A DNA stretch of 64,000 nt from contig CBDCYT010000001.1 of NCBI GenBank assembly GCA_965224325.1, positions 1 to 64,000 on the forward strand, read 5' to 3'. Every line of letters begins with the position of its first letter. The first letter of the stretch is position 1. Position numbers and translations under genes: made by a program. The notes under the pieces are model-generated. The model made no database searches, was not told where the DNA came from, and saw only the letters and a program-made list of their open reading frames with translations. Shown in pieces: positions 1 to 9,465 of this stretch. This stretch comes from CBDCMJ01 sp965224325 (lineage in GTDB: Bacteria > Chloroflexota > Dehalococcoidia > Lucifugimonadales > UBA3495).

Positions 1-1073
1 ACTCCAACTATGGATATGGCAGTGTCCTCCGAGCTGCGCAGTTTTTCCAGCAACGGCAGGGGGATCCCTCTTAAAGTAGCCGGCCCACGTGGATGGTTGC
101 CACCGGTAATGTTAAGTTCTGCAAAGGGTGGTGGACCTGGATTTAATGAGATCAACGTCCCTTCGATTGTGCTGGCCACATCGTCCCACGTATGGTCTGA
201 TACATCTAGGAAGTCTCTGCAGACCGCCTTATAGGGACACCAACGGCAATTGGCTGGGGTCGGGCTGCCAACTACCTCGCCTAGCGATGAAGCTAGGTTG
301 TAGCTGTCCAATAGCACCATAGCTTCAGAAACAGCTTTTTCTACTTCTTCCGGGTGGAATTCGACATCAACAGAACCGTCTATCAGACTTTCTATGGTAG
401 CCTTGACTGGCCACGTCCCCTCGTGCTCGTGGACCAATGACAAATACAATAGAATTTGACGGACGTACGACGCACGGACCTCTCTTGCCCCGTCCGACGA
501 AGGGTCAACGTCATAAACAATACCTGATTTGTAGTCGACGACCTCGGTCCCCGCTTTTGTACGGCGGATCAAGTCGATCCGGCCAACCAGCCGCCCGCCC
601 TGGCCTTCGAACCATGCTTCAGATTGCGTGTGGCCAGGCCCTTCGCTAGCGACCCTCATCGCGCCTGAAACGGCCTCTAGCCTGCCTTCAGCAATCCTGG
701 TCGCCGCCCTCACAGCACTGGCCTTTTTTAAGGCGAACCCCGGCCACCTAGGCGGGGGCGGAACCAGACCAACGGCTAGCCCACTAAAATTTTGGGCCTC
801 GGTCGCTGCAAGGTCGTCCCACTTTTGCACGATTACTTGAGATAAACTGCTATGGGAAACCGCATCAAACTCTCCCCGGGCGCATACCTCCAGGAGACGG
901 TGCGCTATGGTCCCAAGGGTGGCGGACGTAGAAAGAACTCGCACACCAGAGAACGTAGGATCATTCTGGAACGCCGCACGTAAACGGCAGGCCCTTAGGA
1001 TCTCGTTCAGTGCCGGGGAGGTCTTCAGCAAAGGGGTGACGGCCGGACTGCTTGTCCTCTCCAGCGCGATCAC
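1..1073 (-). CDS. PD-(D/E)XK (RecB/Cas4-like) nuclease, C-terminus cut by window edge
   Basis: I translated this frame by hand. It is open from a GTG at 1073 to the window edge, about 357 codons. The C-terminal half carries a PD-(D/E)XK nuclease core: GRIDLI followed by an EVVDYKSG strand (around 521-560), which gives the usual Asp...Asp-x-Lys metal site. A cysteine cluster CRWCPYKAVC (around 208-250) follows and matches the Fe-S-associated end of Cas4/AddB nucleases. The start lies 4 nt downstream of the helicase stop and no other in-frame start is available after an upstream TAA, so the two genes are probably co-transcribed. A nuclease coupled to a DUF1998 helicase suggests DNA degradation in defence or repair. 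The family is well supported; the specific system is not identified. Confidence 0.75.
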   Translation of the reverse strand, partial: MIALERTSSPAVTPLLKTSPALNEILRACRLRAAFQNDPTFSGVRVLSTSATLGTIAHRLLEVCARGEFDAVSHSSLSQVIVQKWDDLAATEAQNFSGLAVGLVPPPPRWPGFALKKASAVRAATRIAEGRLEAVSGAMRVASEGPGHTQSEAWFEGQGGRLVGRIDLIRRTKAGTEVVDYKSGIVYDVDPSSDGAREVRASYVRQILLYLSLVHEHEGTWPVKATIESLIDGSVDVEFHPEEVEKAVSEAMVLLDSYNLASSLGEVVGSPTPANCRWCPYKAVCRDFLDVSDHTWDDVASTIEGTLISLNPGPPPFAELNITGGNHPRGPATLRGIPLPLLEKLRSSEDTAISIVG

Positions 1074-1077
1074 GAGA

Positions 1078-3888
1078 TCACGGGTTGAACCATTCGATTA
1101 CCAGATGCGGGTGTCGAGCAAGGGTCCAAAGATCCCACATCTGTACTGAGGCAGGAGCAACCTCTCCAACTGACCGACGGACCTCTTCAGTGGCTTCCAA
1201 GTAAGCGTTGGCCTGGCGGGAGTTAAAGAAGTTTGGGTTGATCGACCAGAGTGGGTGCCCAAGCAAGGCTACCTTCTTTAGGGAAGGAGCAACTATACCT
1301 TTAACCTCTCCGAATTCCCTCAGGGTGACGCCTTCAGGTTCAAGAGTCTCAATTACGGGGATCGCGAGGGTATCAACTCTACCAAACCACCGCGACAAGT
1401 CTAAAGGATGCCCCGCGGCGATCTCACTGACGTCCAGTGCTAAGCGCCAGTCTAGCAAGGCATGCACATACCGGTTTTCGTAGCTCCTCAAGCAGTCCGG
1501 GCAGGACGTATCACACGCGAGTCGATGATTTCTGCTAGTGAAGCGTGAGGCACCGTGCTCTATGAGGCGCTCAAGGAGCCTCGCGAAGAAGTCCGCGTTC
1601 CCGATCTGGGCCGCATAGCCCGCACCGTTCTCTAGTGTATCTGCTAGAAAAACTCGTCCAGTAAAGGTCCCTGTATCTGTAGCAGCTACTGGTTGAATTC
1701 CCATGTTCAACTCTTTGGGGTCAATGTCTAGTTCGTGTGCCGCAACTACTCTAAGGTGGTGCCCAAATGATGTGAGTGCAGCCCGTCCTGCTGGCGTATT
1801 TCTTGGGTCCAAGGACAACACACCCGTCGACGAAAGCTCGTCCTCTAGTTCCTCCAACTTTAGTTCCAGAGTCAGCACATCGGTCTTAGACACCGACCCA
1901 ATAGACGCAGGTCCTAGTGGCGTCCCCGCATCTACAGATAGACTTGGTTTTACGCGATATAACTCTGGGTCCGTTACAACTACGCTATTGTCATGCAGGC
2001 GGCGCAAGTTAAACCGTCTTCCAGAGTTGTCGTTGATTACGAATACGTCCTCCTGTTCAAACGTGCGGGTCTCCACACGACCGACCAATGTTGGGACTCC
2101 TTTGTCTTGCGACGTCCCGATCTGAGGCGCAGATGAGTGATACCCCTGCTCCAACTCGTCATCAAAGTCCTCCCCCGGGCCATAGTCTGTCCGGAAGCCC
2201 ACGGGTTGGTACAACAACAACACGTCAGCCTCCTGTCCACAGGCCGAGCAGGTGCTTGATGCGGCGCCATCGGCCCCTGCGGGGCGGACAGATTGGCAGT
2301 GTGGGCACCTAGATACCGTCAAGCACGGCCCCAAAGGTTCCCTGGAAACAGGCCCCCGGGGGCCCGGAATCCAGTGGGCAAAACCCACGCAAGAATATGT
2401 AGTCCCGTCCCTGACCAGTTCAGAACCGGGCGCAAACGCAGCGACTGCCTGGTCTAATGGTCGGTCAGCCAAAATTGACTCGTCTAACTCGTCATTGCTT
2501 GCAGGTCTTGAGCGGTATAGTGGGCGTTGCCGGGTTGGGAAGCCGAACATTGGGAGGATCCCAGCGTTGGCCAATAATTCACTAAGAGCATCATGGGAAT
2601 ACAGGTGTCCTTCGATTGCGGAGTCGATTTCCGCGGTCAATTCGTCGCACGCCCACCCTACAAGGTTGTCTATATCTGAGTACCCCGTCATTGCGGTAAG
2701 AGACCCGATAATTTCTTGGACTTCTTCTCGGTTGTTGGACAACCAGCCCGCCACTGCATCTCTACGGGTCTCCCATTCGTCAGTGTCACCAAAGTTGCCG
2801 TGAGTATTGGAATAGTCTGGACGAGGGGTTAGAGGTCCCAAGTCCTTGAACGCAACCCGCAGGATCTCCGAAGCCACTGATCGTCTGAGGACCGCGACAC
2901 TCTTCATATCCAAGTAAGGCCGAGGTGGGGGGTCACCAGTAATCCTTTTGGTATCTCGGAAGTAGTCGTCGTCATGGCTCCGGTCTCTTGCTAGAGTCAG
3001 GGCGTAAGAGAGCGGCTGCTGCCGTCTACCGCTACGTCCTACTCGCTGCTGGTAGTTGAACCGTTGTGGCGGCACGTTGGCCATAACCACTGACTGAAGC
3101 GAACCGATGTCCACCCCAACCTCCATGGTAGTAGTGACGCTGAGTAGTTCAACGTCTTGGGCCAAAGAGAGTTCGCCTGGTACAAACGCACCCTTGAACC
3201 TCCGTTGGCGCCTCCTTTGTTCTTCGAGCGGTCTAGTCTGGCCAGTTAGCTCCGCACTCCGGAGTGCGGCGACTTCTTTCGTGGTCAGAACTTCGAAGTA
3301 CCCGTTCTCACCTGGTGAATCCGCCTGCGCCTCCAGACCACCGTGGTGACAGTTAGAAGCAATACAGATGCCAGCCGAACCGTGCATGTGCCGACGGGTG
3401 CATACTGGACAGACCCATATCATGGCTGGGGAACTAGCCTGGCGATTGATAGCCAGTCCTCCCAGCTGCATCCTGAACTGCTCGTCAATGGCCTTAGCGT
3501 CGGTTAACACTTTTCGCAGGAAGTCACGGAGTTTTGGCCGGTCGCAGTTGTACCTCTCTGCAACGGCATCAACGTATTGTCCGAGAACCCTCGGCCATGA
3601 GTCACTTTGGTATTGCTGGCCCTTGTATCTGTGCAACAACCCCAGAATGCGGAGTGAACTGGCTACAAGCTCTGTCGCCGTTTGATTATCCAGGGAACTT
3701 ATTAGAGTACAGTCCGGAGGGACCGCAGGAACGATCCAACCAAGTCCCAGCGACTCGAAGTCCCTCGCTGCCCGGTCGAACAGTGAATCAGCAATGTCCA
3801 TGCCCAGCCGGCTCCGCCGGAAAGCCCTTTGTTCAGAGATGGTTCCCGGTAGGAGGTCTTGGCCGACACTCCTTCCAGGCCAGTCATA
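1078..3888 (-). pseudogene. DEAD/DEAH helicase with DUF1998 domain, N-terminal half missing
   Basis: The frame is open from the palindromic repeat edge at about 3888. The first ATG is at 3801, but the codons before it (reading PGTISEQRAFRRSRLG) look like native helicase sequence, so the ATG is not a true start. Present are the second RecA-like lobe, with TTTMEVGVDIG (motif V) and QQRVGRSGRR (motif VI), and a C-terminal DUF1998 region with CDTSCPDCLRSYEN followed by LLDWRLALD. Walker A and DEAD/DEAH motifs are absent. Proteins of this kind are usually much longer and occur in DISARM- and Druantia-like defence loci or as MrfA-type repair helicases. The missing part is not found beyond the second palindrome at 5584. 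The remnant should not work as an ATPase. Confidence 0.8.
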
Positions 3889-3960
3889 GGGTTCCGTTTG
3901 CTTTTAGCGTGTGGGGTTCCTCTGGCTCAATAGGCCATACGCTAAAAGCAAACGGAACCC
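3889..3960. repeat. 72-bp palindromic MITE-like element, left copy
   Basis: The element has 21-nt arms, GGTTCCGTTTGCTTTTAGCG(T) and its inverse, around a 28-nt asymmetric centre. Positions 3890-3959 are the exact reverse complement of 5515-5584. It cuts the DUF1998 helicase frame. It looks like a short non-autonomous inverted-repeat element or foldback repeat. No transposase with matching ends is in the window, and no clear target-site duplication is visible. Confidence 0.85.
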
Positions 3961-5476
3961 TCCGTTCGGCCGTCCCTTTGAGTTCAAGGAAGGCACCTGG
4001 CTGGAGGAGCTGGGCGCTTTCACCACGCCGCCCGTGCCGCCGACGCTGGCCTTCGAGGCGGAGATGACGGTGGGGACAGACTCAGCCAACTCATTCGATG
4101 GGTTTAGCGACGTAACTGGGAGCCTGTCGGCGACCACGTTCGAGGTGGGCGGCGTCGAGTACACCGTGAAACAAGCCGGCATTGTGACGGCGGCTCCTGC
4201 CGCGTGGGCTTTTTTGGTCGACCCGGCGCTCCCATTCGACTCCTTCACCCTGACCCTGGACGGCACCCAGCTGTCGGTCGGCAGCACAGATTATGGAAGC
4301 GATGTGGTCCTCGTTAAGAACACAGGGCAGACCCCATCAGGCGCAAACGTTCTGACCAGGACCAATAACCAGTTTGCCCAGCAGTTCACCACCGGCGCCA
4401 CCGTCGGCGGCTACAGGCTGGGTTCCATCGGCTTCAGGTTCGGTACCATCGCCGACACCTCGACTGCCGGCGACTACCTGACCGTAACCCTCAACGCGGA
4501 CAACAATGGCAATCCCGGCGCTGGTCTCTGCACGCTGAGAGACCCAGCGAGCTTCACATCGGCCGCGGTGAACACATTCGATGCGCCGGCAACGGGCACA
4601 AACGGGTGCCCCTCGCTTGCGCCGAGCACGACCTACTTCGTTGTCATGAAGCAGTTGTCTTTCTCAGCCGCTATCAATATTGGGCTAACTACCACCGATG
4701 GAGAAGACTCCGGCGGCGCGCAGGGCTGGTCGATCGGGAATGACTTCCTTTTCTTCTCTACGACCAGTAATTCATGGAGCACCGCAGCCACCGGGGACTC
4801 CATGCGGATCGAGATCAACGGTGCCGCCGCGCTCCCGGCTGCCAATGTTAGTGTCAATGATTCCAGGTCAGCGACCTACTATTGGTCCGGAAGACCGAAC
4901 CCGAACTGGGCCAGCGGGGCCACGGTCGACGTGAAGCTGGATATTGGGCTCATCGACATCTGCGACCGCCCCTCGGCGGTAGCCGACGCCATCGTGAAGG
5001 CCACGCCCTCCTTCGACTTCTGCCACATGACCTCGCAGCTGGACCTGGCGGGCATCACCCGGCTTGACCTGAGCGGCGTCGACCTGGGCGGCCACAGTTG
5101 GAACCAGTTGCCCGTGGGCGTCTTCGACGGCCTGGACAGCCTTGAGGTGCTGGACCTCAGCGACACCCACCTGCAGAACTTGAACAGAGGCATATTCGGG
5201 GGCCTGGACAGCCTGATCGAGCTGGACCTCAGCGACACCCTGCTGCAGCGGGGTTCCGTGCCCGTCGGCGTCTTCGACGGCCTGGACAGCCTGGAGATCC
5301 TGCGCATCGCCGATGCAGGCTATCGAGGACGCGGCATCAACTTCGTCGACGAGGACATCTTCAGGGGCCTGGACACCCTGCTGGAACTGGACGTGGGGCC
5401 CAACAGGCCGTCCGACGACGTGCTCGCGCCCCTGACCAGCCTCGAGACGTTGAACGGCCAGGGCTACACCCCGTGA
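3961..5476 (+). pseudogene. Fragment of a leucine-rich-repeat surface protein between two palindromes
   Basis: An open frame of about 500 residues has no proper start: the only upstream start codon (GTG 3911) lies inside the palindrome, and there is no signal peptide. From about residue 140 it resembles a choice-of-anchor R jelly-roll region (GYRLGSIGFRFGTIAD...). Then come LRR units of the form VFDGLDSLEVLDLSDTHL, repeated about four times. After the TGA at 5474-5476 a shifted frame could continue (LSATIVDFISGEG) until the second palindrome. It is an internal slice of an extracellular, probably adhesive, protein. Both ends are lost at the repeats, so it was moved or joined here by them. Confidence 0.7.
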
Positions 5477-5514
5477 ACCTGAGTGCCACCATCGTCGACT
5501 TCATCTCCGGCGAG

Positions 5515-5584
5515 GGTTCCGTTTGCTTTTAGCGTATGGCCTATTGAGCCAGAGGAACCCCACACGCTAAAAGCAAACGGAACC
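5515..5584. repeat. 70-bp palindromic MITE-like element, right copy (inverted)
   Basis: This is an exact reverse complement of 3890-3959, so the two copies form a perfect 70-bp inverted repeat around a 1.55-kb segment. It is followed at 5585 by a partial repeat of its own end (AACGGAACCC). Recombination between the copies could invert the enclosed segment. Confidence 0.85.
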
Positions 5585-5853
5585 AACGGAACCCTTCTGT
5601 TATATTCACGGGGCCGTATCCCATAATCTGGTGTTGGTGTTGTATTTTACCACACCATGCAGTGGATAAGACTCGGAATCTGAGGCATGGGCGGCAAATG
5701 CCGCCCATGCCGCCTGTCATAGTCGTGTGGTAGCAGGCTTTGGTGAGCCTGCCAGCCCCAGCCACATCTCGAAGATGGTTCTGTCTACCGTCAAAATGGG
5801 CCCACCTGCGCCACAGGGAGCACTGTGCCGGACGCCGTCGACAACCCTGGGCC
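5585..5853. other. Intergenic stretch with a dispersed repeat
   Basis: No credible gene is seen. Positions 5761-5809 share the string GCCACATCTCGAAGATGG and a following CTACCGT...GGCCCACC block with 8111-8160, and the second block recurs elsewhere in the window. Confidence 0.6.
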
Positions 5854-6507
5854 TCACTCAGTTGCGAGGAAGCGGTTAGCTGAATCCAGCAATTCAAGAG
5901 GATTGGCTCGCTTGGCTGTGTCGGAGAAGCCCTCCTCCACCGGAAGACCCAGACGCACCGCCTCTATGTCGAGGACTGAGGCGTAGCAACTCGAAAGGCC
6001 AAACAGCAACGAACAGAGCTTGCTTAAGCACCGCACATCGTCCTTCCTCAAGCCGCCCGCGCCACTGTAGAACATGAGAACTACGGATGTAGGGTGTGAG
6101 AATGGAGCCAGCAACCCGTCCCACGTAGAGAAGCATCTTGGCATGGGGCAGTCTCTTTCCCCCGGCTCGTGCACTTCGAGACAAACGCCGTCACGCACCA
6201 AAGTCTTCAATTGTGCGAGTGCCGCCCGGATATCTGGAGCCATCGCGTGGATCGCCCACTCTTCCATCGGACAGGAGGTGACGGCTATCGCATGACAGTA
6301 GACCTTGCGGAGGCGAAGGAGGGTATCGGATTCCTGCTCCTGCTCAGCGTCAAGGGGACCAAACAGGTTTTCGTGAGCCCTGCACGCCGTCCATAGCGCC
6401 TCAATCTGTTCCTTGCACGCCTCTGTCAGTTGCTGGACCAGCATTTCCTCGGTGGGTTCGGGATCATTCTCCACCTGTTGCACCCCCATCCGCCCGGACC
6501 GAGTCAT
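5854..6507 (-). CDS. Hypothetical protein (217 aa)
   Basis: I do not recognise the family. The product is soluble and mildly acidic with helical stretches. A mid-protein Cys/Pro segment reads ERDCPMPRCFSTWDG and a Gly/Leu-rich stretch follows. There is no signal peptide or clear membrane span. It is the last gene of a three-gene minus-strand run, overlapping the upstream gene by 44 nt, so translational coupling is likely. ATG 6489 is an alternative start and would reduce the overlap. The overlap and shared orientation suggest it acts with its neighbour, but nothing in it points to an activity. Confidence 0.55.
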   Translation of the reverse strand: MTRSGRMGVQQVENDPEPTEEMLVQQLTEACKEQIEALWTACRAHENLFGPLDAEQEQESDTLLRLRKVYCHAIAVTSCPMEEWAIHAMAPDIRAALAQLKTLVRDGVCLEVHEPGERDCPMPRCFSTWDGLLAPFSHPTSVVLMFYSGAGGLRKDDVRCLSKLCSLLFGLSSCYASVLDIEAVRLGLPVEEGFSDTAKRANPLELLDSANRFLATE

Positions 6508-7375
6508 CTTCTTTCATTTCTTGAGGCCACGACCTAACTGGAGCTGCCGTCTCTCTTACTCTTTCGAATAACGCCGAGGCCTCATCGAAGAGTTGGCTAC
6601 CGCCCCCGGTGTTTATCCTGATCGCTCCGTATGCCAGCAGCATCTGGCAAACGTACGTAAGCGCGCAGTTCAGGATCACAGCAAAGGCGAGGTCGAATTG
6701 CCGCTCTGGTGCGGGGAGGACACCACCAAGACCCGGCGACCTCCTAAGTGCGTCGACTGTGCTATCACAGAAGGCGCGGCTCAGATAGTCATACCACATC
6801 TTGCCTTGGGTTAAGATGGAGACGCGGTCGGCGATAGTCCTTCCCTTGGGCTGCTTGCCGTCAAAGAGCCCGATGGCCTCTCTCGCCCTTGTCGTGCTTG
6901 CTTCAAGTTCCTCCCTGCTGATCTGCCCCCTCGTTATCCGGCGCAATAGTTGATGCGAGTCAAACTCCTGAAGATTCAGAACGCGATTCAGCATCCCCGG
7001 CGTACCCTCGACGGCGGCATGTCCTACCAGTGCGAGTTCCGCGGCGCACTCAATGAGGATTCTCGCGTGCACGCCAAGAGCATGGACGTTGTTCTGCTCG
7101 TTTGCACGGAGAACGGCGGCAATGTGGATTCCTGCCTTCTGGAGGCAGAGGCCCTCGAAGCAGAGGGCAAATCGTTCTTGAGCTTCGTCACTCGCTTCCT
7201 TAAAGTCGCTTGCCCAGAACTCGTCATAGTTGACCTCGGCAAGAGCTGGTTGGAGAAGCCTCTGGGCCTCCTCAAAGTGGTTGATGAGTGCTGTACGTAC
7301 TTCCCGCAAGGCATCGGCCCCTATGGTCGAATTGTCCGGCAACGGTGGCTCTAGCCATTTTCTGCTTGGTTTCAT
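6464..7375 (-). CDS. Hypothetical helical protein, weakly DUF5677-like
   Basis: A frame extends further upstream, but its first 56 residues are Pro/Arg low-complexity sequence read antisense through the lipoprotein gene. The ATG at 7375, 1 nt after the lipoprotein stop, is the natural start and gives 303 aa. The body is alpha-helical and contains HARILIECAAELALVGHA, a pattern reminiscent of DUF5677/AbiV-like helical proteins. A hydrophobic stretch near the C-terminus (FDLAFAVILNCALTYVCQMLL) could be a buried helix or one membrane segment. The family resemblance is weak and the function unknown. The tight junction with the lipoprotein gene supports an operon. Confidence 0.55.
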   Translation of the reverse strand: MKPSRKWLEPPLPDNSTIGADALREVRTALINHFEEAQRLLQPALAEVNYDEFWASDFKEASDEAQERFALCFEGLCLQKAGIHIAAVLRANEQNNVHALGVHARILIECAAELALVGHAAVEGTPGMLNRVLNLQEFDSHQLLRRITRGQISREELEASTTRAREAIGLFDGKQPKGRTIADRVSILTQGKMWYDYLSRAFCDSTVDALRRSPGLGGVLPAPERQFDLAFAVILNCALTYVCQMLLAYGAIRINTGGGSQLFDEASALFERVRETAAPVRSWPQEMKEDDSVRADGGATGGE

Positions 7376-7376
7376 T

Positions 7377-7730
7377 CTAACGTAGGTAGTTCGGTTCTTG
7401 CCGGGTCTCGGTAGCCGTGGGCGACGACGTGGGGGTGTCTGTGGGGACCGGCGTCGGAGTTGGTGTGTGAGTTGAGGTCGGCGTGAGGGCGGGAGCCTGT
7501 GTCGGGGTGGCCGGCTGGATGGAGGTCGGCACGGGCGTAGCAATCGAATTCGACGACTGTCCCGGCGCGACTGCCGCTACCGGCGTCATCGTGGGAGTGG
7601 GGTCCGGGGCCTTCAGGGCGGCGCTGGCCGGAGCCGTCGGTGTCGGGAGGGGGTGTCCGGTCGAGTCGCCCCCGCAGGCGGAGACGGCCAACACGACGAT
7701 TGCTGCGAACAGAAGGGCGACCGGCCTCAC
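7377..7730 (-). CDS. Pro/Thr-rich lipoprotein
   Basis: The start is GTG 7730, because it directly precedes a compact lipoprotein signal (VRPVALLFAAIVVLAVSACGG) with lipobox A-V-S-A-C. Codons upstream look non-coding. After the cysteine, the mature protein of about 95 residues is almost entirely Thr/Pro/Ala/Ser with TPTPTPVPTDTPT-type repeats. Such tails are typical membrane-anchored spacers in Gram-positive-like and Chloroflexota cell envelopes and are often glycosylated. No folded domain follows, so it is either a short stalk or a truncated lipoprotein. It is first in the operon, with 1 nt between its stop and the next start. Confidence 0.6.
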   Translation of the reverse strand: MRPVALLFAAIVVLAVSACGGDSTGHPLPTPTAPASAALKAPDPTPTMTPVAAVAPGQSSNSIATPVPTSIQPATPTQAPALTPTSTHTPTPTPVPTDTPTSSPTATETRQEPNYLR

Positions 7731-8423
7731 GTGCGCGTCTCCGTTATCGCTTGGCGTGGGCAGGTCGCTCGACCCCGCCTCCGCCCTCACTCGTCGGACG
7801 TCTCTCGCGCGCGAGTCTATCAGGACCGACAGGGGAATGTTGTCGTCATGTCGGTCACCGGGTGCGTCCACGGAGGTGAGAGTGAGGCATCCAGCCTAGG
7901 GATCGTGATGCGGACCGACCATGAGTGCGCGATTACGAGACGGAATGCACTCCACCTGAAGAGGATCGAACCACCCCGCATCCCATCGGTGGTTAAGGAT
8001 CACAGATCCCCCAGCCAAGTCTCAGTAAGGGCGCCACCTCCCATCCCCTCCGCCCTCGACGCGTCACTCCACAGGAATTGAGAGGCCTTGGTGCGTCGAC
8101 AGGCTACCGAGCCACATCTCGAAGATGGTGGTATCTACCGTATGCGCTGGTGGGCCTGGGCGTACCGAATTGAGCCTGTCTCATAAAGCTGAGTCGTCCA
8201 GCATCCTACGTTTCTGGATTCCCGCTTTCGCGGGAATGACGGGTTATTGAGCCGCATTCAATACTGGTTTAGGCGGTTAATAATAGTAACCCGTCAGACT
8301 GAGTACACCCAAAATCGTGAATGGAGACTTCTGAGACAGGCTCAATTGCGAACTTTTCGGTGGGACGTCCAGATATAAGGAATCCAGTTTGGGGAGCTAT
8401 TTGCCAGTTCCGTTCTAACTTGT
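7731..8423. other. Intergenic region with repeats
   Basis: No credible coding sequence is seen. It holds a copy of the dispersed repeat at 8111-8160 and a 180-bp MITE-like element at 8168-8347. Confidence 0.6.
8168..8347. repeat. 180-bp MITE-like element with 16-bp terminal inverted repeats
   Basis: AATTGAGCCTGTCTCA at 8168-8183 is the exact inverse of 8332-8347. Between them, 8218-8237 forms a perfect hairpin (8-bp stem ATTCCCGC / GCGGGAAT, loop TTTC) of a type that is common as a high-copy palindrome. There is no coding capacity. It is probably a non-autonomous transposable repeat. Confidence 0.6.
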
Positions 8424-9107
8424 TCACGTTGGGATTTCGGTAGCCGATGGCTGGCGTCGCCAGATGTTTTGCTGGCGGGCCACACCCATCCACCTATCCA
8501 CCGACAATGTATGTTGTTCCATGTCCGGCACGCATCCTTCGACCGCCAATTCGGCAAAACATTCAGGCTTTGTCCTGCAAGAATACTCGGCTATCGTCTG
8601 GAAGGTGTCAGAGCCTCGTCTATGTGTTGGCACGCGAACGGTCCCGGAGTTGATGGGAGACAGCGTTATCTCAGTTGAATATTGTTCGACCAGCGAACGA
8701 GTGCAGACAGTGAGTACATCATGAGGCCTGTCCCGGTGTGACCTGGCCCGCAAGAATGAGACGAGCCGATTTTCGGTCGACCAGAAGAACACCTTTCCAT
8801 TCAACAGCGTGTACCATTCCGAAGGGTCCATGTCGGTCAGGGCGAGGCGCAATTTGTCCGGAGGCATTGGGGTCTGTTCTCGGATTACTGCACAACCGTA
8901 GTCGCAGTGACGGATGACTACCCGGCTCCCGCGGTACCTAGACCCGATAGCAGATCGCTGTGGCTCGCTCACATCGAACAGTCTTAACAAGGCTACCGTA
9001 CTAAGCAAGCCATGTCGCTGGATGTTTTCCCACGTCCCTGCTTCAGCCATGTGGTACAGTAAGGGATGCCGGGCTATTATTTCTTCCTGGTCCGCCATGT
9101 TTTTCAA
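8424..9107 (-). CDS. DUF7002-like protein, possibly ADP-ribosyltransferase-fold
   Basis: This is a 227-aa soluble protein. The N-terminal part LYHMAEAGTWENIQRHGLLS resembles DUF7002 proteins and, more loosely, the opening strand-helix of DarT/RNA-phosphotransferase-type ADP-ribosyltransferase folds. A later KVFFWSTENRLVSFLRAR segment fits the same fold. That fold assignment is my inference from motif shape. The start may be ATG 9107 or the ATG three codons later (MADQEE). It is the first gene of an island rich in nucleotide-related proteins. The promoter would lie in the 9108-9465 gap. Confidence 0.55.
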   Translation of the reverse strand: MKNMADQEEIIARHPLLYHMAEAGTWENIQRHGLLSTVALLRLFDVSEPQRSAIGSRYRGSRVVIRHCDYGCAVIREQTPMPPDKLRLALTDMDPSEWYTLLNGKVFFWSTENRLVSFLRARSHRDRPHDVLTVCTRSLVEQYSTEITLSPINSGTVRVPTHRRGSDTFQTIAEYSCRTKPECFAELAVEGCVPDMEQHTLSVDRWMGVARQQNIWRRQPSATEIPT

Positions 9108-9465
9108 CCTTCAACTATTGGGGTAGCGTTGCCCATCGCTGCTGCAATGTTGTTCTAAATCCAGTTCCGGACCATGACTACCAGGCTCGGGAACCTAAAA
9201 TCTGTTGGTACTCAGGCTCTTATCGCAAGGTATTCTAGCAAACATAGGTCGGTACTGCGGCAACTATTCTGGCATGGTGCCAGGCGCCTCGGCACGATGA
9301 GGTACATAGAGGCCCCGCTGGAACCAACCATGAAGCCCTGCGATTGCAGCCGGTAAGTTCCTCCGTGAATTCAGGGTAGTCACGAATTCTCAAGTCCCTG
9401 GATAGCTGTCTCCAGCTAATCCCGGCTCGCACGGAAACCAGCCCCGACAATCCGCGAGCGGGCTG
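9108..9465. other. Intergenic gap
   Basis: No gene or repeat is recognised. It should contain the upstream region of the DUF7002-like gene and the 3' end of the next minus-strand gene. Confidence 0.5.
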
